Origin: Undaria pinnatifida
Lineage: Eukaryota; Sar; Phaeophyceae; Laminariales; Alariaceae
Assembly (NCBI GenBank): GCA_012845835.1
Contig: JABAKD010000016.1
Location: 4,340,859 to 4,404,858, forward strand
Direction: 5' to 3'
Length of the DNA stretch: 64,000 nt
Numbering within the stretch: the stretch's first letter is position 1; the number at the start of each line of letters is the position of its first letter. Of the stretch, positions 12,985 to 23,000 are shown piece after piece. The notes beneath the pieces were generated by a model. It ran no database searches. It was not told where the DNA came from and worked only from the letters and a program-made list of their open reading frames with translations. The position numbers and the translations under genes are program-made.

Positions 12985-13468
12985 GACATACGTTGTTGTT
13001 CTCACATTAACTCGCATAATCAAGTCCGTGGTCATAAGACAGGCTCCAGTCACTCTGGAGCTGAGGAATACCCCAGGGAAAAAACACAAACCAAAGGTGG
13101 TACATGCATATATCACATATGACGCAATTCATGCCTCCACCAGAAACATATAACAGTGAAATCGGGAGTCAGCCTACGATGTGCCAGGTCCATACTGGTG
13201 CATACGTCTCACTACTCGCTCCTGAAAAAACCGACTATACCGCTTGGCACCCAAGAAAGATTACCACGTATATATTGCACGTAGTACCTATCACAACGCA
13301 TACGCACGACATACGCAAGTCAATTGGAAAAAAAGAGCAAAGAAAAGAAAAGAAAAGAAGATAAAGGGAAGGAAAGAAAGACAAGAGGAAGCAAGGAAGG
13401 GAAAAGAGAAAAAATGTCATACTAGCAGACCCTAGGAACTGACCAAAGACGGCATTGGGCTCATAGAC
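12985..13468 (-). mobile_element. (CAA)n-tailed retroposon, long copy
   Basis: Nearly collinear with 7,527-8,045, including the hairpin-forming CTCCAGTCACTCTGGAG, the AAGAAAAG-rich tract and the final GGGCTCATA. Confidence 0.75.
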
Positions 13469-13814
13469 ATATGAGCATTTTTTTTTTTTGGGGGGGGGGG
13501 AGTAGCCGACTTTTTTATTCTCGAATACTGTATCAAGAGTAACATATAAGATAACTAATAATATTCTGTATTCGTACTTCTCCCGATATTAAAGCGGGGG
13601 GGAGAAAAAAGAAGAAACAAGATAAACCGCCTACCATACATATATTAGAGCAGTATAGTGGAAACTACAGTGACAAATTTATAAAATAGATGTGATGTTA
13701 GATCTAGCTCAAAATTCCCCACCTAAAGTAAAAATACCAACACTTACCATTATAGTGGACAAAAAATACGACCCCTCCAAATAAAAACTCACCCATTTAG
13801 TTTATTGCAAGTAC

Positions 13815-13885
13815 CAACAACGCAGCTTGCAAAAATTAGTATTGACCTGAAATTCGTCGAACTCACGGATGACGTCCTTGATTTT
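13815..13885 (+). repeat. 95-bp dispersed element copy, diverged
   Basis: CGCAGCTTGCAAAAATTAG, TATTGACCTGAAATTCGTCG, then AACTCACGGATGACGT. Same order and spacing as the other copies. Confidence 0.5.
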
Positions 13886-14349
13886 TTTTTTCATAAAACA
13901 TGATGCCCTCGCAAGTCATTCTCTTTTCGTTGTTTTCGCACATCTCCGAAAAACGCTGTCGTCGGAACCTCCTTGAAGAAAAACTGCAGAACACCAGCGT
14001 AGTACGTATGTACTCCTACGTGAAGCAGGACGCTTACTCGTAGCACCTACTTGGTATTTCACCTCGGAACGACATATGCTGTATACATACGTAGCATGGT
14101 CGTTGAGTGTGGCACAGCCAGCCACTTGGTGGGTGACCGTTGCGGCCCTGCGTCGTTCCGACGTGAAGCGTTTTGCAGAGCACCACACCACGCATATGCC
14201 AAGCACGGTCTCGTGCAAGACCGTGTTGCTTCGAATCCAACTTGTACTCCCTCGTACTATTGATAATAATAGTCACGGACCACACAGTAAGAATGCCGAC
14301 TTCGTGTCACGTGATACGAAGGCACATGTTTTTGTGTCATATTACACTG

Positions 14350-14452
14350 CTTTTTTTTTTTTTTTTTTTATTCTTTGGCGGATGGAGAAAAATAAAGCTC
14401 AAGCTCACCACGCTTCCACGTATTTTCATACGCGTCGTGTGTCGATTTAACT
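14350..14452 (-). mobile_element. Poly(A)-tailed retroposon 3' end
   Basis: A T run of about 19 bases (the poly(A) tail on the - strand) at 14,351-14,369 is followed by ATTCTTTGGCGGATGGAG, AATAAAGCTCAAGCTCACC and ACGCGTCGTGTGTCGATTTA, matching the copy at 23,035-23,160. Confidence 0.65.
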
Positions 14453-14489
14453 CAGTTGCTTTTGCAACCCAACGCTAGCTGGCGGACCC

Positions 14490-14790
14490 TTCGGATCACA
14501 CTGTAGTGATAGCGTGAGCTGGCCCTATCAGTGGTCTTCGTTACAACCCCGGCAGCGCAAGCTGCCGTTGTATACGGATGCGTGTGTATGTCGACCCGGC
14601 CTGTCCCCTGAGGGTCAGGTTCGGTGGAGATAGCCACCCGGAATGTCATTTTTCCGGGTAGTGTGGGACTTGCGTAAGCTCACCCACTAATAAAACCCCC
14701 GGTCATGGGAGATGGCCTTCCGCCGGCTTGGTCCAGTTACGGTCCACCCTACCCATTCGGGCGTTGGTCCTCGGACTGATATTAATACCT
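14490..14790 (+). repeat. Dispersed repeat, copy 1
   Basis: It shares GTATACGGATGCGTG, GTGGGACTTGCGTAAGCTC, ACCCACTAAT and GTCCAGTTACGGTCC with 19,755-20,035 over about 270 bp at moderate divergence. Family unknown; no coding frame supported. Confidence 0.6.
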
Positions 14791-15104
14791 CTGCATTTAG
14801 CGTTGGTGTCTGTGTGGGATGTGAATCGATGTAAACGTGCGAATGTGCGAATCCTGGGCGTGCTACGGTACGTGCTGGATGTCACTGGGTACGTACGCAT
14901 ATAGCAGGAACAGAGTTGTTGCTGTTCTAACATGAACCCTTGTCACAACATCTACGACCTGGGCCAGCCCTGATCAACTTTTTCGTTCGTCAATTCGTTA
15001 CGATACTAGTCACGTAGAGGTGCTGAAGCCTTGGGAAGATCCGAAAAAACATCATGAAATATAAATTCGGCCGGGAAACACTACGCTTTCCCACTTTTTT
15101 TTCC

Positions 15105-15400
15105 ATGCTTCTACTATCCGGCTTCTGGACAAGCCGTGGTGTCACAGGTGTCGTCCCTTTTCTCCGCCAAGGTTCTTGCCTTCATTTTTTTATCGCACAT
15201 GGGGTTCAGCAATCCCACTGCTCGTCGATTTTTTATCGAGTGTTTCTGACCCACCCTCTCGCGCTTTCCGCAAGTCAATTTGTGCACAAGAAAAAGTCCC
15301 CACGAATTTATACGAGTATGCACTCAGGGGAACTCGAACTCGCGAACCTAACATATACCAGGCTCGAGGATAACCTGATACGCCACCGGCGCTAAAACAC
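15105..15400 (-). mobile_element. tRNA-derived SINE
   Basis: Read on the - strand it begins near CGCCGGTGGCGTATCAGG, with a pol III A box (TGGCGTATCAGG at 15,374-15,385) and B box (GAGTTCGAGTTCC at about 15,328-15,341). The non-tRNA body runs to the GAAGGCAAG/AAAAGGGACGACACC end. It closely matches the copy at 35,880-36,165. The acceptor arm does not pair, so it is not a tRNA gene. Confidence 0.72.
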
Positions 15401-15899
15401 CAGACTCGAGACAAAGAAGGCCACAACAAGTGAAATTTATCAGCGTGCAAACTGAGCTAACATGTCCGCGGGTATCCACTCACCTAAGCATAATTCCTAG
15501 CTCATAATTCCCAACGTTCTAACAACTAGCCGACTCGTGGCTACTGACTACAGCGGTTGGTGTCTGGAGTGCTGCCTGCACCGTACGAACCGCACGGTAG
15601 TCGTGAACACAGAAAAAACACCTGCCTGCTGTCTGGAGTGCTGTCAGAGTGACGCCCAGCGGGTATGCATTGAAAAAAGAGTATTCAAACGAAAAACTTC
15701 CAAACAAGTATCAACGATCGCCACGTCTTCCCGGACTATCTGACAAGGTGCAATGCAGCTACCACTTCCCTGGAAATTGCGGGGGGTCGTTCCCCGTGGA
15801 AGAGTACACAACTATACAACTCTACCAACACTACGAAAACCCACTACAATGATTTGAAGAGTGTGGTTCTTATGTTGTCAACGCGCCGTCTAAGTGCCG

Positions 15900-16110
15900 G
15901 TCGCCCCGGTGATCTAGTGGTTACCCTCGAATGCTATAAAACTAAAGTTGGGTCCGGGTTCAAATCCCACGTGAGTCTTTTAGTTTTTTATAGAAATGAA
16001 GGCACGTACCGTAGTGGGGAGGGGGGACGAGAGCCTGCTTACGAAGTGACCATGGGTCTGAGTTACGGCTAGGGACGGAGAAAGAGAAATAAAAAGTGCG
16101 AAGAAAATAG
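15900..16110 (+). mobile_element. tRNA-derived SINE, second tail type
   Basis: It starts GTCGCCCCGGTG, with A box TGATCTAGTGG at 15,910-15,920 and B box GGTTCAAATCC at 15,957-15,967. After AAATGAAGGCA comes a body (GAGAGCCTGCTTACGAAGTG, GGGACGGAGAAAGAG) also present, inverted, at 8,281-8,400. Its head is of the same type as the other SINEs here, but the tail differs. Confidence 0.7.
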
Positions 16111-16199
16111 ATGGGATGAGCAAAACGATTTGTAACATCGTGTATCGCGCGTGTCGTGGGACTCCTTTGTGCAACTCCTTGCGTTGAAGTTGGGGTACT

Positions 16200-16425
16200 C
16201 CATCTATGACACCCTGCCTCAGCCGCCCGGGTTGCCAACGCTGTATAGTCGTCACTTTTGTTGAACATTTGTTTCGTCTCAAGCCCCTAAGGTGTTACTA
16301 TTAGTTGTATGAAAAGGTTCGGGTGATCCCTTGCCTCAACCTCCCGTGTTGCCGACGATGCAATCGGCACTTTTTTTGGACCCTTTTTCCGCCTCTAGTC
16401 CCCAAGGAGTTGTTATTGATAAGTA
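16200..16425 (+). repeat. Tandem duplication, unit about 120 bp
   Basis: GCCTCAGCCGCCCGGGTTGC ... CCCCTAAGGTGTTACTATTA (about 16,215-16,300) is repeated with changes as GCCTCAACCTCCCGTGTTGC ... CCCCAAGGAGTTGTTATTGA (about 16,332-16,420). Confidence 0.6.
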
Positions 16426-16645
16426 TGTACTATTAATGTTATTATTTATAACTTCTGTCGCCGCAATCGACGTGGGGATCATGTTTATACTACTGACACG
16501 CACGGCATCACCCGCATCGTCCTGTACGACTCGCCCTTTCCCTGGTTGTGATGCATATGTAATGTGATTTAGGATTAATCGTTATACCGACAGTCGGTGT
16601 TATCCTCTCCCTCACTTACGCCCCTTTTCTGTTCGCTTTGCCTTG

Positions 16646-16765
16646 ACAACATTGACGTTTTTTGTCCTTGGCACTTCTTTTGTTTTTGGCGCATTGTTTG
16701 TTTATGACATCATTTTTTTCCTCAGAGCGGCCGCAACAGGGTAGTCTTGTCTTCCTGGTCGGTCT
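16646..16765 (+). pseudogene. Degenerate upstream duplicate of the first visible MTM exon and its acceptor
   Basis: The stretch from the run near GTTTTTTGTC (16,657) to GGCCGCAACAGGGTAG (16,729) repeats, with divergence, the T-rich lead and exon start at 16,791-16,900 (offset about 130 bp). In the upstream copy the exon-like part reads into a TAG soon after the acceptor, so it is probably a dead copy. Confidence 0.5.
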
Positions 16766-16855
16766 GCCGTTAGGCTAGTCTGCAATGTTAACGTTTTTTG
16801 TTGTTCGTGCTTTCTTTTTTTTGTCTTGTTTCGCGCCATTGTTTTTGTTTTCAAG

Positions 16856-17055
16856 ACGGCCGCGACGGGGTCGAGTTCCGGCGTTCCTGGCGACTCCGGC
16901 AGCGCCGACAGCAGCGGCAGGTGGAGCCGGAAGAGCAGCAGGACGGCGGAGCGAGACCAGTTCCGCGTGCAGCAGCAGGGGTTCTATGTGAGGGGCGACC
17001 TTACGGTCGATATCTTTCAGGCGAGGGGCCTCAGAACCGGGCCGTCAGGGGAAAG
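16856..17055 (+). CDS. MTM gene, first visible exon: Ser-rich lead and start of C2 domain
   Basis: The acceptor is a pyrimidine-rich stretch ending TCAAG; the donor is AAAG|GTGAGAGG. It encodes a Ser/Gly/Arg linker, then the first C2 strand with the pattern [16 protein letters not shown]. It starts in phase 0 and ends in phase 2, so the Arg at the junction is split with the next exon. An upstream initiating exon must exist. Confidence 0.75.
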
Positions 17056-20000
17056 GTGAGAGGCAGAGGCATCGACAACAGTAGCTCGGAATAGAGGAAA
17101 CTAGAGAGAGACCAGAGCGCAAAAACACGAGAGATGCCAGACAGAGATGAAAGAGGGGGGGGGAGAGCAGCGTGGCTTGTTTACGCGCGCGAAGGGTCCC
17201 GTTATATATTCAGGGCGGGGTTTTGAGACCGAATATTACACCTTCCACGACCTCAAAGGCGAAGGCCCCTCCCTGGTCGTCTTCCAGTTTATTTTGCTCA
17301 GAAGTTGTTGCGTATTACGCGCGCCGACACACCTTGCTCATCCATGCTCCCGCGCGCGCTGTGGCAACACCCCGCGCGGGCACTCTGCGTCAGAAGAGTA
17401 ACCTCGTAACCGGCACAGTGCTACTGCTGTGCGAGTGAAAACTTGTACATTGCCGCTCAACCGTCATCTCCGCTTGAATCAGCCATGCTCCGTGCTGAAC
17501 CAACATGCTTCCGCTGCGTCTCTCTCCTTTCTCTGTGCCTACCTGTCGTGTCTCTCTCCTTTCTCTGTGCCTACCTGTCTTGTCTCTCTGCCTGCCTGCC
17601 CGTCTCTTGTTCTCTTGTTCCCCTTGTTCTTTTTTTTTTCTCGTCTTTTTCTCTCTCCCAGGAACACATACTGCGTGGTGCTGGTCGACCGGGAGAAAGT
17701 TGGCGAGACTGTCACCGCCCTGAAGACCCTGTCGCCGGTAAAATACGGTAACGTATCGTAGCAGTGTAGTAGCAATAGTAGCAGGTATACTCTAGGGTAC
17801 CCTGGTATTGCACCTGATTGTTATTGGTGATGCTAGGGTATCACTTCTACACGGGCACCCCCGCAAAGTATGCACCCTCTAAACGCACGCTTGGAAGCGA
17901 CACAATAAGTGTGTGCGTGGTGTGTTTGCCCTCTTTTCTTTCTTCCCACTATGGTCGCCGATTCGGTGCCTTGCTGCTGTCCTGTTTGGGGCGGGGGGGC
18001 ACGATCCCCCCTCCCCACCCGCCCGTCGGTGCTGCGTCTCATGTGTATCAGTGGTCAGATGACTAAGGCAAGCAACAGATGAGCACGGTCCCCCCCGTCT
18101 CTTGATCTATCCTGCTCCATCCCCCTTTATCCCTCACTACCTCTGTTGGTTTTTCTCTCGTGTCTGTGCCTCCCTGTCTCTCTGTCTCCACTTCTCTCAA
18201 TATCTCAATGTCCATCTCTGTGTTTCTCTCGTGTCTCTCTTGCATTACCGCTGCTGTGAACACTTGAACACTTTAACAGGTATGGAACCACCCGGTCAAG
18301 GTTGCCCACGAGCACGTCAGGAGGGCGGCGGACATGAACGTCTGGCCGGTGCCCTACCAGCCGATCTCAATACAGGCGAGAACACAGATAGCAGATACGA
18401 CAGATACGACGGGAGAGTAAAGCGCCTTGGGTCGGGTTGGTCGGCGTCCGTTTGGTATCGGAACTACTGGCTGGTCGCTCGGTCGAATGTTCGATCGGTT
18501 GGTCGCTCGGTCACTGCGCTTTTGGGCGCAATGATTGGGCGTTGGATTGGTCGTTTGGTTGCTGCGCTTTCGAACGATGTGATTGGGCGGTGGGTTGGCC
18601 GTTGGGTCGGATGATCGATTGACTTGCATTTTTTTTTCGTCGAAAAGTTGCCGAGTGCTGAGTTGAATGAGTTTTGTGTTGTGCACTCGACAATTTCGGT
18701 CGTCGCCCACTCGTGATATGCATGGCATTGCCCGAAAACGCTGCCAGCACACGTGCACACGTTTGTGTATTTTTTCAACACTTTTGATGTTTGATCCGTT
18801 TTTTTCTTTCTTTTGACAAACGCACACATACATACGTACGCACGTGCGTACGTGCGCACGCACCTACGTGTTGCCGTCGTGGCAGCATGTTTTTGTTCTT
18901 GTTTGTTCAATTGCTCAACCTCGCTGCGTGCCTTAGTCGGCTTGCCCGCCCGTTTTTCTTTTGGAGCGTATTGGTCCGTCCTCCTTCTGTATGGCGGTGT
19001 GTCTTTTACCTACGTTATTTATGATCGTGATGTGTTATCGTTGTTTCTTTACCGTCCCAAGGCACCAGGTTACATGTTCTCCCTCCGTCGTTGTTAGAAC
19101 TGTTTGGGCACCAATTTGAACATGCAAACGATCTTTAAATTTCCGGACAGAACATTGTTCGTTGTACCAGGTATATACTACTTATGCCCTGGTAGCCCTC
19201 AGTTTATTACCATGTTTACGTGTTTCTTTCCCCGTCTCTTCTAGCTTGTGATGTTTTTGTTCTCCGCATGTCTTGACCTTCCTCGTCGTCGTCGTGTTGT
19301 CTCCCGTTGTCGCACGCGTACCGTTTAATCATTATTCATGGTTAATCTGGATTCGCGGTAATCGTGTGCCATGATTTTATAATGAGCAGGTTTGGGACCG
19401 GTCGAACAGCTCGGACACGCTGCTCGGCACGGCGAGGGTTCCGATCACGGAAAACTTGGGGAACGGTGACGCAAACGGATGGCATAGGCTGGTTGGCACG
19501 GGTGATCAGGTAAGACGCGACCGCCACCGCGGACGGGGTGAGCGGTAGTTCTTTTTGTCCTTCGCTCTCAGCAAACGTGCGGTGGGGCGCGCTCGCAACA
19601 ACATGCTCTGCGGAGCAATTATGACGTTCGTGCGGGCTGGTGCGCCGCTGCATGTACTCTTTTTTTGTTGTTCTGATTTTTTTTGTTTTTTTTATCCTCC
19701 GCAAGCGCACTACACTTCGATATATGGTACGTGTCGTGCCATTTAACTTGGTGGTCGAAACAACGACAGCGCTGCCGTAGCAACTAGAGCGCAAGTTGCC
19801 GCGGCCTCGTGTGCCGTGGTATACGGACGCGTGCATGAGTCTGTCGACCCGCTTTGATCTCCAGCTGGGGATCGGGTGCGGTGGACGTAGCCATCTGGAG
19901 AGTCCTCCCCCCGCGTAGCGTGGGACTTGCGCGAACTCACCCACTAACAAAAACCTTGGCTATGCCGCCTTCCCGCCGGACTCGGTCCAGTTGCGGTCCC

Positions 20001-23000
20001 CCGTACCCGTTTGGGCGTTGATCCTTGGTGCCTGTGTGTAATGCTTACGGTACTTGTGCGTGCGTCTGATACTTGCTGTGTGTGTTCTTCACATTAGACT
20101 AATGTTTCCACCCATCTACACCAAGCCCAACCAGTGTCCGTGCCCATGCGTCATAGAGAGACGAGCTGTGTCATGTCTACTACTACTGCTGTGGTCACAA
20201 TCTACGAGACAGAGGTACACCTTGTAAACGCAGCAAGGTGATTTGGCCGTGCAGTGAACCGCAATGAACACGCGGACTAAAACGGGTGCATGTGTTTTCT
20301 GTTGAACAACGTGTTACACTGCTTTACGGCTGTGGTATTCCCACCGCAGCTTGGTGTTTTAAACCCTTTTACCATCCTACATTAATTCCAAGTAGTTTTT
20401 CGCCAAAAAATAGTGCGCAGTTCAAAAGGGGACTTCCTTCTGCAGTTCTAAACGGTCCGGTCCCGCTCGAGCAACATCTCGCTGAGGCCGAATATCCGTA
20501 AACCAGCCTGCCGACCAAATTTGCCTTTTTTTTTTTTTGTCAGCCAGCGTGTACTTTGTAGGAGACAATAATGTTCTGATAACTCTCGTACTACTTCCGA
20601 ATGTACTGTGTACCGCGAGGCATATCTCCGCAATATTTTTGTTGGACTCAGTCATGTGTTGTGATAATCCGCATGCTTAACACGACAAAAGCTGTACGCA
20701 ACCCTCTTAGCACTCAAATCTGAAAACGTAAAAGCAATTACCTGGAATAAACAACCATGATCAATTATTCGGGCAACTACAACAGTTATTGAATACCCTG
20801 GTACCTGTATACCGCGGGTTCGACGTCTTACGGGTTGAACTGGCAGTAGAAGTGGCGATTAAAGGAAATAAAAAAGGAAAAAGTATGACACAGCAGTAAC
20901 GCTTTTACAGCTGGAACCCTTTTTGGGGGACAAAACTCATGGAATTGTAGAGGGAGGGGTTTGGGGGCTCTAAGGGGGCTAACTGTGTTGTAACCTTTCA
21001 AGTGTATGTTTAGAGGGTATACATATACGCTGGGGGGGTGCCCGGCGGGTAGATATGATACCCGAGTATCACCAACAACAATCAGATGTGGTACCAGGGT
21101 AGCCTAGAGTATGCCTGATATTCCTTACCAGAGACTTAAACCCTTGAAACAATATCGCTCTGGCGTGGTACTCGGGGCGTTCAAATTCCATGCGTGCCCC
21201 TATAAACAAGTAATACCGATAGGCTCATTGTTTAGGCCCCAGATGGCGTTCTATTACTGAGAAGAGGCGTTTAGCATGTACTTCGTACGGAGCATTCTAG
21301 GGCGAAGAGGGTGAAGGAAGGCCCGTACGCCTCGAAGCACAAATGAGCGAATGAGCAATATCTATACCGGGTAGCTTTGGGAACACCTTACTACGCCAGT
21401 ATCCGAAATGAGTTACATAGCCGTATGCTATTAACGCTAACTCTGTGTACAATGTGTACAAGGTACGCCAGTATGTTTCTTTGTCAGGGTTGCTTGCTGC
21501 TTCATTATTTTGCTGTTTCAGATTCCGTGAACAGAATGGTTGCTGGCCGAGATCTCCTTGGGTTGCCTCGTAGTTTGACTCGTAAATCTCTTCCAGGCTA
21601 TTGAGACCCCGACGCTGTCGGGTATCGGGCGGTCGAGACCCCGACGCTGTCGGGTATCGGGCGGTCACTGATCTACTTTCTGAAGTTTATTTTTTGTTGA
21701 TCCTGCCCGCTAAAAAATAACGCGCGACCGAATATCACTACGTACGTCAGTACTACACAGTACCAGGTAGCAGTTTTGTTACTAAATTTGAAGTAACCGA
21801 TGGGTTAGTTCACTTCATGGAAGCCACGAAGACAAACCTTTCGATAGTAGCAATGGCCACCAACGTAACTGAATTTCTTTGTGCTGGACAATATTCATAG
21901 CAGAAGTCCTTAGTCCTTAGTATCGCCGAGTCGGAAACGACAAGGGGGTACGCTTACGAGTATTTCCGTGTGCGTAGAAGTGCATGAGGGTGCGCGGAGC
22001 AGTGGCTGGACGACGCGCAGAGCCAAACCAAGGCAGAAAAGGAATCGTGGACGTCCCACCCGCCAACACCGCAAACGGTAGCAGTGGCTGGACGAAATGC
22101 AGAACTAATTGCAACATGGCGGAAAAAATGTCGTAGACTTCCCACTCCCCAGCTCCACAAACGGCCGAAACCTACTCGTAGAGGAAGTGAACGGCCTCGG
22201 AGTTGAAAAACGTGGCTGCCGAGAGGGAGTTTCAGCGGCGTTGTGATAGCTTTTTAGGATTTCGCTGTGCTCTATTCTGGGTATTGCGAACGATCTACGT
22301 ACTCTTTAGCCGGTGTGAGACTTATTTTATTGACATGGAGCTGTCTGCCCCAAGCAGCAAAGTTTGGAAATGTGCGGCGTATGTGCCCACTGGTTCGTGG
22401 TTCATGTTATATGTAGCTCATGGTAACATGTGATAGAATCTTGGGTGTTTTATACGTGAGTTTGTCGAAGGTTTTCGGGTATGCTTCCAGCATCTGCGCA
22501 GTCTCGAACGGATCCCATCAAAGGTCGTTAACTGCCCAAACTGGTCGGCGCCTTCCGGCCAGCCACCTCTATTTCACCCCATGTTGACCTACCGGTACGG
22601 GAAGCTTTTTTTACTCATCCCCGTTTTAAATCAAATGTATTAGGAGACGGCAGTTTACGCCTCTGATAGCTTGTAGACGACCTAGACGGCAAAAAACGGG
22701 ATCATAATCGCTTCACCCCCGTTTTCATGCAAACGTCATGCCATATTAATGAAAGCCTTGGGACTTAGACTTGGTCGGCTTGTAAAAAGCTTCTCACGCC
22801 CCGGTATATCTTGGGCCTTTCCCTCAGCTACGTGAGACTGAAGCAATGGGACGAGTATTACAGTATGAATGCGGCAACATTGAGTGTCACATGCCAATCG
22901 CATTTTTCAGGGTAGGGGATTTCGCTATGAATAGTCAGCGGCGAGCAGCCTTTCTGGCGACGACTGCACAAATCCCACAGTGCCTGGACAAGTCCTCCTG

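Noticed and set aside
21297..21668. 123-codon - strand frame in the long MTM intron
   Set aside because: Part of it covers a tandem repeat and the rest has no recognisable motif.
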